64,000 nt of DNA from Microcoleus sp. EPA2 (GCA_020882975.1 JAHRFD010000017.1:1-64000); one strand, 5' to 3'. Counted from the first letter of the stretch, positions 44,501-52,887 are shown. Notes: generated from the sequence alone by a model not told the origin. A program made the numbers and translations.

Positions 44501-46171
44501 GCGATCGCCTCTCAAATCAATGCCGCTAGCGGTGAGAGCGATATTGCCACCCTTAGCATTGAGTCCACCCAGAGAGATGCTGTTAGCAAAAATATTGATG
44601 TTAGCGCCTTGAGTCTCGATCGAATCCTTGGGGTCATTGACAAAAAACACTCCACCTGCATTAAATGTCACGCTGTCTCCCGTTCTTGCTTGGAGTCCCA
44701 GTCTGTTGTCCGCCAAGTCTTGGAGGATGATATTGTTGGTTGCCTCTAGAACCACATTGCTGCCGGCACTCATCTGTTCTAACTGCACTTCGGAGATGGT
44801 GGTTGAACTCGATTCTGTGGCGGTGTCGAGTTCCCCGCCCAGGGATGGCGCGCTGGTTTCGCCCTTACCGTTGACGATGGTAATATTTGCCGGATCGAGC
44901 CTCCAAGTGCCGATCGCACCGTTAGGCGCGCGGGTATCGACCTCTCCTTGGAAAATCAAAGAACTTTTGCCGGAAACTTCCACTTCTCCACCGTTGCCGC
45001 CGACACTACCGCCACGGGCAGTAATATTGCCAAAGAAGCGAGTGATATTGTCGGCCCAAATTACCGCTAGGCCACCATTGCCACGGTCGATCGCGTTTAG
45101 TGCGAGGCTAGAGTCGGGACTAACGTAAGTTACCAAGGCATTGGGTATGGGTGCTTGTCCCTGGAAACCGCCTCCCACACGCACCACACCTCCACCCTCA
45201 ATGCCGGAAGCATTGATAGTCGCACCGAATAAGCCTACTTTTTCGCCTAAAATATTGACACTGCCGCCTCTGGTGCCTGCAGGCGCAAACACATTGACTG
45301 AACCGGAGACGATCGTACTTGCGCCATTTACCCCCACTGTTGTGCCGCCTGTGAGCACCAATTCACCTTTTGCATTAGTCGTTAAACCTGTGGCTGACAT
45401 GACACCTGGCCCTGTCAGCAACTGTGGCAAAGCCACCGGGGCGATCGGGTTATTTTCTGACTGCAAAGCCGGAGTAATTTCTAAACTTAATAAATTGCCT
45501 GCTTGACTAATCCGAACAGCATTGCTTCCCGGCACAGCCGCCACCGTAATTTGACCACCAGGAGCCGATAATTGTCCTGTATTAATCACCGTGCCGCCGA
45601 GCAAAGTTAAACTTTGTCCGTTGCCAACTACCAGGTTTCCCGCATTGACAATGGCACCAATTTGTGAATTATTAAAATTAAATTGAGTGGGATTTCCCAC
45701 CAAGGATTTGTAATCATTGATACCCGTGCTATTAAACCAACTCTCACCAAAACCAATCCCTGTAGCCGTGGTTGCCAAAAAAGACCCCGGCACGTTTAAT
45801 CTAGCATTTTGACCGAAGATAATACCTGCGGGATTCATCAGGAATAAATTTGAGTTGCCACCGCTGACGGAGATGAGGCCATTAATCAAAGAAACATCGC
45901 CACCAGTGATTCTACCTAAAATATTTTGAATCTTGGGATTGGTGAGAAAATTGGCAATTTGACCTTCGCTTAAATTAAATTGACTGAAACTGTGAAACAG
46001 ATTTGTGCCGTTGCCCGAAAGTTTGCCACCGCTAATATTCCACCGATTTTGCTCGGCATTCACCACCGTATTAGTACCGTCAGGTGCTGGCACCACAGGT
46101 TGCGATTTCACTGCTAGGGGTAGCACTGAAATCGCTAAACTCAGAATTATAGCAGAGCGAATATAAGTCAT
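41522..46171 (-). CDS. FHA-type exported protein with C-terminal CHAT protease domain
   Basis: 1549 aa. Signal peptide 1-23 (IILSLAISVLPLAVKSQ), then TPS/haemagglutination domain about 30-180 (NISGGKLSGNGTNLFHSF, NLFLMNPAGIIFG), a long beta-helical region about 200-1020 (repeated GG.I.L.a.g.i motifs), a Pro-rich linker about 1030-1100, and a CHAT caspase-like domain about 1260-1549 with His1384 (HLATHSEF) and Cys1427 (LSACSTALGD). CHAT domains are cysteine proteases of the caspase/separase clan. TPS domains are normally exported through a TpsB pore; none is in the window. Fusions of this kind are typical of filamentous cyanobacteria; their substrates are unknown. Confidence 0.9.
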   Translation of the reverse strand: MTYIRSAIILSLAISVLPLAVKSQPVVPAPDGTNTVVNAEQNRWNISGGKLSGNGTNLFHSFSQFNLSEGQIANFLTNPKIQNILGRITGGDVSLINGLISVSGGNSNLFLMNPAGIIFGQNARLNVPGSFLATTATGIGFGESWFNSTGINDYKSLVGNPTQFNFNNSQIGAIVNAGNLVVGNGQSLTLLGGTVINTGQLSAPGGQITVAAVPGSNAVRISQAGNLLSLEITPALQSENNPIAPVALPQLLTGPGVMSATGLTTNAKGELVLTGGTTVGVNGASTIVSGSVNVFAPAGTRGGSVNILGEKVGLFGATINASGIEGGGVVRVGGGFQGQAPIPNALVTYVSPDSSLALNAIDRGNGGLAVIWADNITRFFGNITARGGSVGGNGGEVEVSGKSSLIFQGEVDTRAPNGAIGTWRLDPANITIVNGKGETSAPSLGGELDTATESSSTTISEVQLEQMSAGSNVVLEATNNIILQDLADNRLGLQARTGDSVTFNAGGVFFVNDPKDSIETQGANINIFANSISLGGLNAKGGNIALTASGIDLRGDRGSVSSAGGTIRLQPDDDRAIRIGGTGDIFGILDLTAADLGALGTDFRSIAIGRENTRSIAIVGPTTIPSPLTLQGISIDIQNPLTAIGGASVTFEAAETAIGGNIATSGGDITFNSPVTLSRNATIATTAGNITFAQSLDSAMDTAPNLALLAGGNVTFGSAIGQTQSLGLLWADAAAVTGNGTITTGNFQVNARNSATLRGSTTATSGADIKAENVLLEGNLRTDGGAVNLQATGEVRTANILSNGGNIRVKGNSLTVGAIDSGVSGGTGGAIVLKSNAGALTAGALNASGAIGGNISLTSTAGISAFDVSAAGSVGSGGNVSLNAIGNIQLGFINAQSGSAGSGSNVDITTKGLFRSNNVFNDISGNNSSISTAGGGNRGAIVIRHSGGSDRPFVIGSDGENGTRGSINAGAENAILPTLSFLETYNQGSFLNQISLITNGASLTPIPIPEPIPVRVEEIPEVINQPVTVVNPAPINPIAKPSIPPSLQVELRPPTGKNSPVSSTYSTSYNRSNSAGAGVLAFERTFTREYEKYLDLSPRKPITNMSVIYEILRKNEAITGVKSGIIYINWVSDDDAKATKENRGVLVASQDLSNLLPVTQKRTPKTGETDGDSDRFLGEPLGERLNPKTKAVADLPKGEILELVLVTANAQPQRFLIPKATRWQVLQLADSFQTEITNPRRRNSISYLDTAQKLYNWLIAPLASEITGLKIDNLMIIPAAGLRSLPFAALHDGKQFLVEQYSLSVIPSLSLTDIGYDNIADDEVLAMGASVFEDKAPLPAVPVELESIVPPDRGRSFLNQDFTLRNLQSQRQNRPFGIIHLATHSEFLPGEPKNSYIQLWDTKLRINQMRQLRWNEPAVNLLVLSACSTALGDEEAELGFAGLAVASGARSAVASLWEVSDDGTLGLMTEFYRQLRLPRSGGNLITKADALRRAQLELLRGRVQIQDGMLRAIAHNEAIALPPDIAMRGDRLLSHPYFWAAFTLIGNPW

Positions 46172-46247
46172 GCGATTTGAAATTTTAAATTGGGAATTTT
46201 AGATTTTAGATTGAACAGTCCGGTCGGCCTAGGGTGCATCTCATTTG

Positions 46248-46332
46248 GGCAAATATATTCCTACGATGCTCTAGCATGACCGCAGTAAATCTCTGGCGAT
46301 TGCTAATAAATTGTCTGCGGTCATGCTTCGCC
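46248..46332 (-). repeat. Dispersed palindromic element, copy 2
   Basis: Reverse complement of the element at 4865-4950, with a few changes (GAAGC for TAGAGC at one end, TTAGCAAT for TTCGCGAT in the core). Located upstream of the FHA-CHAT gene. Confidence 0.8.
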
Positions 46333-46540
46333 TATGCGAAATTGAAATGCACCCTCCGCATAAAACTCAAATTCCAATTTCCCCATTCCCTATTCCCCAT
46401 TCTATAAAGTTAGTGTCTTGACAAAATGCCCCCTAAGTCATAGAATTATAAAAAATTTGAGCGATTCCCCAAAACCACCTAATAATCTGGATTTTGTGAT
46501 GAATTTAAAAACAGACTATTTATTACTTGAGATACCAACC

Positions 46541-46744
46541 ATGTCAACCACACAAACTCAAGATTCCCCATTTTTAACAGAAGAAATAGTCGATCAAATA
46601 TTTGCGGACGGGGAACTGACTCGTGCTGACAGACAGCGGATTAAGTCCATGCTTTTAGATGAATCCATCGACGAACATCAATTAATCCTCATCGAAAGAG
46701 TGATGGCCGGCGTAGTCCAGGGAGTGCTTGATGTACTGTATTAA
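46541..46744 (+). CDS. Unknown 67-aa acidic protein
   Basis: From ATG 46541: TEEIVDQIFADGELTRADRQ, then an acidic helix and IERVMAGVVQGVLDVLY. The frame opens earlier (46418) but the upstream part is basic and low-quality. Resembles small cyanobacterial proteins of unknown role; no family named. Confidence 0.6.
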   Translation: MSTTQTQDSPFLTEEIVDQIFADGELTRADRQRIKSMLLDESIDEHQLILIERVMAGVVQGVLDVLY

Positions 46745-46803
46745 TTAATATATATATTCATCCAGATACCCTTTGTCTGTTGAGTAAACTACAGATTTCC
46801 GGT

Positions 46804-46830
46804 AGGGACTTAGACCAAACCTAAGTCCCT
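46804..46830. terminator. Hairpin between convergent small genes
   Basis: AGGGACTTAG/CTAAGTCCCT, 10-bp perfect stem with a 7-nt loop. No T run, so factor-independent termination is uncertain. Confidence 0.45.
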
Positions 46831-46881
46831 GCTCCTGTGCACTTGATTTCCACCTAGAGAAAACTACTATTACTTAAACTT

Positions 46882-47157
46882 TCAGAAATCATCTGAGTCG
46901 TCAGTGGTGCTCTCATCGCGACGCACAAGCTCCGAAGGAGGCCGGTCGTTACTCCAAGCCCACCAAACACCATCGCACTGACAGCGATAAAATTCCTGCC
47001 ACTTGCGACGGTTGAATTCGGTGTATACTGGCGATCGACGATTAATCCATACCTCCTGCGCCTCCGTGCAGCTAGCACCGCATTTAGGACAGCAGAATTG
47101 ATGAGCGTGAACTGCTGCCGCAGTCCATTCGGGAGGAATTGGAGCAAAAGCTTCCAT
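46882..47157 (-). CDS. Small Cys-rich protein, putative zinc ribbon
   Basis: 91 aa. CCPKCGASCTEAQEV then, 20 residues on, YRCQCDGVWWAW: paired Cys motifs that could hold zinc. Acidic C-terminal tail (RRDESTTDDSDDF). Cyanobacterial hypothetical; function unknown. Preferred over an overlapping frame (46854-47147) with no domain features. Confidence 0.65.
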   Translation of the reverse strand: MEAFAPIPPEWTAAAVHAHQFCCPKCGASCTEAQEVWINRRSPVYTEFNRRKWQEFYRCQCDGVWWAWSNDRPPSELVRRDESTTDDSDDF

Positions 47158-47327
47158 GTGTTCGAGTTTAGATTAAACTGCTGGTAATTTAAGGCAAATC
47201 AAGGGTTGCGAAAGCTCCGCAGAACTCGTACAGTTAATTTTTTTGACATTTGCCCTCAAATGAAGAGTATAACTGATTTGATATAAGGCATCAGCCGATA
47301 TTCTCAGATATTTCAAGGACTAGGGTC

Positions 47328-48890
47328 ATGTCTATTTACAACTTTATCTCATTTCTGGGCATTTTTGGCTTATGCGCGATCGCCTGGATTTTTTCCGAAA
47401 ACCGCAAACCTCAGTATATACCGTGGCGGGTCATCATCTGGGGTATTGGGCTACAATTGCTCTTGGGGTTTTTAGTGTTCCTATTTCCCCCAACTCGTAT
47501 CGCCCTAGAGTGGTTTACTAGCTTACTTGATGGCGTATTTACCGCTGCTGATGCCGGGGCGAGATTTGTATTCGGCAAAAACATTGTACCCATACCAGGC
47601 CAGGAACCTCCCGTTAATTTAGGATATATTTTTGCCTTTCGAGCTTTGCCAACAGTGGTGTTTTTTTCAGGTCTGATGGCTTTGCTTTATAACATCGGTG
47701 TTATTCAAATTATTACCGAAATTTTTGCCAAAATTTTTTATATGACCATGCGTTTGAGTGGCGCAGAAGCACTCAGCGGTGCTGCCAATATTTTCGTAGG
47801 CATTGAAGCAGCAATTGTGGTCAAACCTTACTTGCCGAAAATGACTCGTTCGGAACTTTGTGCCATCCTTTCTTGCTGTTTTGGGACTGCTGCTTCGTCA
47901 ACATTAGCAATTTACGTCAGTTTCCTAAAGCCAGTTTTTCCCAATATTTTAGGACATTTAGTTTCAGCTTCAATTATTGCGATCCCCGCTTGTTTTGTGA
48001 TCTCCAAAATATTAGTCCCGGAAACCGAAGTGCCCCTGACAATGGGTGGTATTCCCAAGGAAAAGTCAAAACCTCAAGGTCGAGAATTTGTGGGAGAAGA
48101 AATTGATGACTTAGACGGCGCAATTCCCCAACAAGAAACCGTTGGCGGAGAACCAATCGAACGAGTTAGCCCTTTGGATGCGGCCATCATCGGTGCCTTG
48201 GATGGGGTAAAGATGGCAGTGGCGATCGCCGCTGTTTTAATATTAATCTTAGGTTTAGTTTCCTTAATCAATCAATTATTTGGCTGGCTGGCTATCTTGC
48301 CAAACCCGATTGGTGGCTTTTTTAAAATAGTCACCTTGGCCAACATCATGGGATTCTTATTTTATCCCCTGACGCTGTTAACCGGAGTTCCCCTTGAGGA
48401 TTCTTGGCAAGCATCTATAATTATCGGTCGCCGACTTTTGGAAACAGCCATTCCACCTTATCAAACTTTAGCAGAAGTGGCTGGGAAAGGACTGGTGAGC
48501 GATCGCACAGTATTGATTGTCAGTTACGCCCTTTCCGGTTTCGCCCACCTCGCCTCTGTCGGCATATTTGTCGGTGGCACAATCGCCCTAATTCCCTCCC
48601 GGCGCAAAGACATTTCCGAACTTGGTTGGAAAGCATTATTTGTCGGAACTTTAGCCACCATGATGATTGCTTGCATCGCTGGCTTATTTGATACAGGAGA
48701 TGCCAGCATTTTAGGTACTAAAACACCCACTGCTGCGCCATTGACAGCCCCTGCTTCTGAAAAACCAGCGGCAACTTCCAAGCCCTCAGTTGCCCCAAAA
48801 ATTGCCAACCCAAAGCCTTCGCCCAAGAGTGAAAAAGCAACTCCCAAACCTCAAAAATCTCCCTCTCCCGACTCCAAGAAAAACCCTTAA
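47328..48890 (+). CDS. Concentrative nucleoside transporter (NupC/CNT family)
   Basis: 520 aa, about ten hydrophobic segments. Family signatures: ALPTVVFFSGLMALLYNIGV, GAEALSGAANIFVGIEAAIV, a gate region LVSASIIAIPACFVISKI, and ALSGFAHLASVGIFVGG. CNT proteins import nucleosides with H+ or Na+. A cytoplasmic loop (about 240-280) and a Pro/Lys/Ser-rich 60-residue C-terminal tail are longer than in E. coli NupC. Substrate not assignable. Confidence 0.88.
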   Translation: MSIYNFISFLGIFGLCAIAWIFSENRKPQYIPWRVIIWGIGLQLLLGFLVFLFPPTRIALEWFTSLLDGVFTAADAGARFVFGKNIVPIPGQEPPVNLGYIFAFRALPTVVFFSGLMALLYNIGVIQIITEIFAKIFYMTMRLSGAEALSGAANIFVGIEAAIVVKPYLPKMTRSELCAILSCCFGTAASSTLAIYVSFLKPVFPNILGHLVSASIIAIPACFVISKILVPETEVPLTMGGIPKEKSKPQGREFVGEEIDDLDGAIPQQETVGGEPIERVSPLDAAIIGALDGVKMAVAIAAVLILILGLVSLINQLFGWLAILPNPIGGFFKIVTLANIMGFLFYPLTLLTGVPLEDSWQASIIIGRRLLETAIPPYQTLAEVAGKGLVSDRTVLIVSYALSGFAHLASVGIFVGGTIALIPSRRKDISELGWKALFVGTLATMMIACIAGLFDTGDASILGTKTPTAAPLTAPASEKPAATSKPSVAPKIANPKPSPKSEKATPKPQKSPSPDSKKNP

Positions 48891-48973
48891 TATAGTAACT
48901 ACAAGGAATCAAGCCCATCTCCCCCATCTCTTTCTTCCTGATTCCTGAATTTCCCCCCTAGGGGGGGCAGGGG

Positions 48974-49121
48974 CAGGGCTGTTTCATTCTCACCAAAAAA
49001 AGGGTTTTGTAGGGGTAGCGCCCCCGTGCCTACCCTGTTCATCCACGATTTTGTATGTGTTTGGTGAGGTTGGGGCGGGCACTCACAGGCACCGCCCCTA
49101 CAAGAGAATGAAACAGCCCTG
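48974..49121. mobile_element. 148-bp MITE-like element with perfect 18-bp terminal inverted repeats
   Basis: CAGGGCTGTTTCATTCTC (48974-48991) is the exact reverse complement of 49104-49121. Inside, TTTGTAGGGG and CCCCTACAAG are also inverted. No coding capacity. Flanks are GC-rich runs (GGGGCAGGG on both sides), so target-site duplication is not clear. Confidence 0.75.
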
Positions 49122-49160
49122 GGGCAGGGGGGGTTCTTCTTCCCTCCCCCTTCTTCCCTC

Positions 49161-49279
49161 TTCCTGATTCCTGATTCCTGATTCCTGATTCCTGATTCCT
49201 GATTCCTGATTCCTGATTCCCTCTTCCCTCTTCCCTCTTCCTTCCCCCTTCTTCCTTCTTCCCTCTTCCTTCTTCCTTC
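49161..49279. repeat. Heptameric repeats CTGATTC and CTTCCCT
   Basis: 49161-49220 is a run of about eight perfect CTGATTC units; 49221-49279 continues with TTCCCTC/TTCCTTC units. Directly upstream of the DUF3318 start. The spacer 48891-49283 has no gene. Confidence 0.85.
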
Positions 49280-49283
49280 AGCT

Positions 49284-49898
49284 ATGAATCCCGAACCAGA
49301 AATTCGCCGCCTGTTAGATGTGATGCCCGCCTCCGGCCGCATGATGTGTAAAATTATTAATAAGCCACAGCAATCAAAGGTAATAGACTGTCAGTTTCCT
49401 TTACCTTGGAATCGCGATCGACCAATTTATATTAATTTTGACCTCTGGAAGTTGCTGTCTAAGCCACAGCGAGATTTACTAATATTACGAAATGTCAGTT
49501 TTCTGGGAAATATTCAGTGGTTTAAAGTCGATATTTATCAAGGGGCAGCTCTGGCGGGAGTTGTCGGAACAGTCGTAGAATTATTGCAGGGAGATGCGAT
49601 CGGCACTGCGATCGCCGGCGGTTTGACGGGACTTGCTGTAACTCGAATTTGGCGGGACAACCGCAGTTCCCAAGTAGAGTTAGATGCTGACGAAACCGCG
49701 ATTAAAGTAGCTCTCCGGCGCGGTTACAGCGAGGAAGAGGCGGCCAGACATTTACTATCGGCGATCGAGGCTGTAGCTCAAATAGAAGGTTCTGGCTTGG
49801 ATTTTAATGCTTTGATTCGGTGTCAGAATTTAAGGGCGATCGCCGGGATTTCTGCGGTAGGTGTTCCCGATAGTATAGCTGAAGGAAAAAGGTTTTAG
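49284..49898 (+). CDS. DUF3318 protein
   Basis: 204 aa. EIRRLLDVMPASGRM, PFPLPWNRDRPI-like segment (LPWNRDRPIYINFDLWKLLS), LRNVSFLGNIQWF, a hydrophobic Gly-rich stretch (GAALAGVVGTVVELL, AIAGGLTGLAV) and GYSEEEAARHLLSAIEAVA. Matches the cyanobacterial DUF3318 family as I remember it; function unknown. The central Gly-rich segments may insert in a membrane. Confidence 0.65.
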   Translation: MNPEPEIRRLLDVMPASGRMMCKIINKPQQSKVIDCQFPLPWNRDRPIYINFDLWKLLSKPQRDLLILRNVSFLGNIQWFKVDIYQGAALAGVVGTVVELLQGDAIGTAIAGGLTGLAVTRIWRDNRSSQVELDADETAIKVALRRGYSEEEAARHLLSAIEAVAQIEGSGLDFNALIRCQNLRAIAGISAVGVPDSIAEGKRF

Positions 49899-49953
49899 GA
49901 ATGAAAATTTGAACTCAAAGCGCGATCGACCTCAGTCAAGGTTCACCAAACTC

Positions 49954-50057
49954 ATATAGCGATCGCAAATCATTTGTAACTTTCTTGCTCCCTCCCCTTA
50001 GCAAGGGGAGGGCTGGGGTGGGGTCGAAAATTTATGATTCATTTGCGAACGCTATAT
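49954..50057 (-). repeat. Family A element, diverged copy
   Basis: ATATAGCGATCGC at the left and GCGAACGCTATAT at the right, with the CTCCCTCCCCTTAGCAAGGG hairpin and GGTGGGGT stretch of family A in the minus orientation. About 105 bp as in the perfect copies. Confidence 0.7.
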
Positions 50058-50174
50058 TACTTCATATCTCTTGACATATTCAGGGCATTAATTCATATTT
50101 TCTCCATGTTCTTCGTCTAATCTGAAACTGTCGGCGATCGAGTTGACCATCTGACACTCAAATTGAGGAAACCT

Positions 50175-50609
50175 ATGATCAATATGCTCTGTTCAAATCA
50201 GGCGATCGAGAACAATCACTCGGAAACGGTTAATCCCACTCCCAAACGCATTTTAGTTGTAGATGATGACGATTCTATGCGAGAAGTTGTGGCTTTTTGC
50301 TTACAAAAATTCGGAGGTTGGGAAGTTTTAACTGCACCATCAGGAGAGGATGCTTTATATCTAGCGACTACGGAACTTCCCGATGCGATCGTTTTAGATA
50401 TGATGATGCCTCAAATGGATGGTTTGACTTTTTTAGAATACCTGCGATCCAATCCAATAACCGTATTCATTCCTGTGGTGCTCTTAACCGCAAAAACCAA
50501 CTTACCAGAAAGCTATTTGTTTCCTAAGCTTGGTGTAATAAAGACTATTTATAAGCCATTTTTTCCGTTAGAATTAGTTCAAGAAATTGACCTGGCTCTT
50601 GAATGGTAA
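50175..50609 (+). CDS. Single-domain response regulator
   Basis: 144 aa. Receiver signatures: acidic VVDDDDS, acceptor Asp in VLDMMMPQMDG, switch LLTAKT, Lys in YKPFFP. Close paralogue of the regulator at 932-1306 (shared FGGWEVL/LGGWAVL and ELPDAI). GAGG lies 6 nt before ATG 50175, preferred to TTG 50163. No kinase adjacent. Its stop is 8 bp from the convergent HNH gene stop. Confidence 0.88.
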   Translation: MINMLCSNQAIENNHSETVNPTPKRILVVDDDDSMREVVAFCLQKFGGWEVLTAPSGEDALYLATTELPDAIVLDMMMPQMDGLTFLEYLRSNPITVFIPVVLLTAKTNLPESYLFPKLGVIKTIYKPFFPLELVQEIDLALEW

Positions 50610-50617
50610 AACTCTAC

Positions 50618-51196
50618 TTAACTAATTAAGCTATTTTTAACCGCACGAGCGATTAAAGGTGCTTTCTTTTCTAACCCTTCTAGATTCAGTTCTCCATCTA
50701 GATACATCCGATACCACTCCTGACGTTGTTCTATTACCCATTCACTATTCTGAAGTTGTAACTTTTTGAGTGTAAATTCAGCTAGTTGGCGCTTGTGGGC
50801 AGGCACCAAATCAGTCAAAACTAACTGACAAGAAGGGAGAATAATTTCAAACCAATTATCTTCAACTTCAAAAGGATCGAGAATTTGTCGATCGTAAGTT
50901 CCTTTGCAGCTATTTACCCGTTGCAAAGCATAGCGATAGTTTTGCCATTCATAAATCAAATGGCGGTTTTCTGCTTTACTTTTACTCAAATAATGATCGA
51001 CAGTTCCCATCCGACTCGGTATATACATAACTGAATAGCCACAAAGATTTTGGAACCCTTTAGCTAATGCGGGTTTTAAGGTAGACCAAAAATCCTTTGG
51101 TTCTTTCCCAGGATTGTTAACTAACCAATTATTGCCTGCTTTTCGCACGTTTTGCTCAAAATCCGGTGGTTCCGGTGGCGGAGTAAATCGCATCAT
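50618..51196 (-). CDS. HNH-type nuclease, PtuB/TIGR02646-like
   Basis: 192 aa from ATG 51196, 2 nt after the ATPase stop; GAGG in the ATPase 3' end is its ribosome site, so the two are translationally coupled. Core: CGYSVMYIPS, GTVDHYLSKSK, YEWQNYRYALQ and RVNSCKG, the layout of HNH nucleases of the retron/Septu PtuB group (usual core CxYC, DHFxPKS, NxxxxCRxCN, KG). Here the zinc Cys pairs are incomplete (one Cys in the first, none in the second) but the DH pair and N...KG are kept. It is probably the effector nuclease of the ATPase next to it. Confidence 0.75.
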   Translation of the reverse strand: MMRFTPPPEPPDFEQNVRKAGNNWLVNNPGKEPKDFWSTLKPALAKGFQNLCGYSVMYIPSRMGTVDHYLSKSKAENRHLIYEWQNYRYALQRVNSCKGTYDRQILDPFEVEDNWFEIILPSCQLVLTDLVPAHKRQLAEFTLKKLQLQNSEWVIEQRQEWYRMYLDGELNLEGLEKKAPLIARAVKNSLIS

Positions 51197-51198
51197 CT

Positions 51199-52887
51199 TT
51201 ACTCTACCTCGGTGCTGATAATCCATCGCGGCCAGAAGCGATCGTGTTCTGGTAAAACTCGCAGGAGTTCCTGATGAATTTGCTCTTTAGTTCTCAGGTA
51301 TTCAGGAAAAGTGTCCAGCCTTTCTCCTCGCATGAAAGTATACGCAGCCTCAATCGCTATTTCTGCTTCGCGGGAACGAGCCTGTTTCAACCCAAAAATA
51401 TCGGAAGTTAGCCACCCAACAGCATCCCCATGTTTTGTCCAAGGAACTTGATTAAGAGTTACATCTTTACCCTGTAACTCAAACAAAAATAACTTATCTT
51501 GTTCCTCATCAAATTGAGGCTCGATTGAGGCAAGTACAAGCGGAGAATGAGTAGTCGCTATTACTTGAATCTTGATCTTTTTTTTGATATTTATAGCCAC
51601 TTCTAGAATGGCGGGCAGAATAGATCGTTGCCATTGAGGATGTAAGTGAGCTTCTACCTCATCCATCAGTAAAATCATCTGATCCACAGGTTCTTGCTGT
51701 CGCAGCTTAGATGCTAGCGTGTGTTCGTACCAAGCCCACACCAGCAAGTAAGCTAATCCTAAAATACGTTTTATTCCTGCTGATGCGTAGATGACAGGGA
51801 CATTACCGTAAGGTAAATTAAGTGTAGGAATATTACGAACATCCTCAACAGAAACTCGCATTGGCTCTCCCGGTTCCATCCATTCATCTGCATGGGGAGC
51901 AAGTTGCTGAATTACGTGGGATAAAAGTTCAAATTGGGATCTATCGGGTTGACGTTGCCAATTTACCCAATCGTGAATTAAACCATTACATAGGACTTTA
52001 TCACCTACTCTTAATCCATTCCAGAGGCTATCGCTAGTAAAATGATAAGAACTTGAGGGCTGGCGAGTAGAATCGAAAACTGAAAACCCATCAACACGGA
52101 TATAAATAATCAAGCTTTTCAAACTGGGAGACCTTCGCAGATTGAGCCATTTCTGATCGGAATAACTAAATAGACTTCTGTACTCCTCAGAGTCTTTTTG
52201 ATTGCTCAAAAGAGATATAATTTCTGGTGTCTCTCCTTCTACTTGTTGGGGAAAAGCAGGATGTTCAGACCAATTTCCGGTTAGTACCCACCACGCAACA
52301 TCCAACAAAAAGGTTTTTCCCAAACCGTTATCTCCGGTAAATAAATTAATTCGTTCACCAAACTCCACATCGAATTGTGGGGCTGAGCCAACCCATTTGA
52401 TGTGAAGTTCTTTCAGCATTTTGTGCTGCATAGACACATCAAATTCTAAGTAGTAGTCATAATCCGATAATTTATACAGACGGATATAGTCTCTACCGTA
52501 CTTCTGCAATGTCTCGCTAGTAACGGGTTCAAATTGTTTCAGAGCACCACTTTGTTCTAACTTACCTTTTATCCAGCGACCGAGAATTTTTAAGTCCTTC
52601 TTGGATCTAAAGTTTTTATAATTTGCTCCTTGAGTTTGACAGTCAAATGTTAAACCATCATCTGTGTGAGCGATAAAATCACCTTTTGGATAGATCGGAT
52701 CGCTTATTGTTTTTGTATCCACAATAAGTTCAACTTCGTACCAATCTCTTGGGATAATTTTACCCGTAGATTTATTCTCGCGCCCTTTGCCAAAAAAAGT
52801 ATTGAGATTTGATTGCTGCTCTTTATCAACTCTTGATAATGATATGTCCACATAGGGCGTTTCTGGAGTTATTCTAGGTATAGACAT
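51199..52887 (-). CDS. ABC/AAA_21-type ATPase with NgoFVII-like N-terminal DNA-binding domain
   Basis: 562 aa. Residues about 35-150 (PRDWYEVELIVD, DFIAHTDDGLTFDCQT, KNFRSKKDLKILGRWIKG, KYGRDYIRLYKL) resemble the C-terminal B3-like DNA-recognition domain of NgoFVII/BfiI-type restriction enzymes. The ATPase core follows: Walker A GDNGLGKT (185-192), ABC-like signature ASAGIKRILGLAYLL, Walker B ILLMDEVEAHLHPQWQ, H-loop ATTHSPLVLAS. This core matches PtuA/OLD-type ATPases of defence systems. 17 bp after the methylase stop. Together with the HNH gene it forms a PtuAB-like pair with built-in target recognition (inference). No HIP1 octamer in this gene. Confidence 0.8.
   Translation of the reverse strand: MSIPRITPETPYVDISLSRVDKEQQSNLNTFFGKGRENKSTGKIIPRDWYEVELIVDTKTISDPIYPKGDFIAHTDDGLTFDCQTQGANYKNFRSKKDLKILGRWIKGKLEQSGALKQFEPVTSETLQKYGRDYIRLYKLSDYDYYLEFDVSMQHKMLKELHIKWVGSAPQFDVEFGERINLFTGDNGLGKTFLLDVAWWVLTGNWSEHPAFPQQVEGETPEIISLLSNQKDSEEYRSLFSYSDQKWLNLRRSPSLKSLIIYIRVDGFSVFDSTRQPSSSYHFTSDSLWNGLRVGDKVLCNGLIHDWVNWQRQPDRSQFELLSHVIQQLAPHADEWMEPGEPMRVSVEDVRNIPTLNLPYGNVPVIYASAGIKRILGLAYLLVWAWYEHTLASKLRQQEPVDQMILLMDEVEAHLHPQWQRSILPAILEVAINIKKKIKIQVIATTHSPLVLASIEPQFDEEQDKLFLFELQGKDVTLNQVPWTKHGDAVGWLTSDIFGLKQARSREAEIAIEAAYTFMRGERLDTFPEYLRTKEQIHQELLRVLPEHDRFWPRWIISTEVE

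Noticed and set aside
43524-45128. Several plus-strand frames inside the FHA-CHAT gene
   Set aside because: Antisense frames without stops caused by the codon bias of the repetitive beta-helix; Pro/Ala-rich and without motifs.
48899-49342. Minus-strand frame of 147 codons
   Set aside because: Mostly translation of the CTGATTC and TTCCCTC heptamer arrays and of the MITE-like element.
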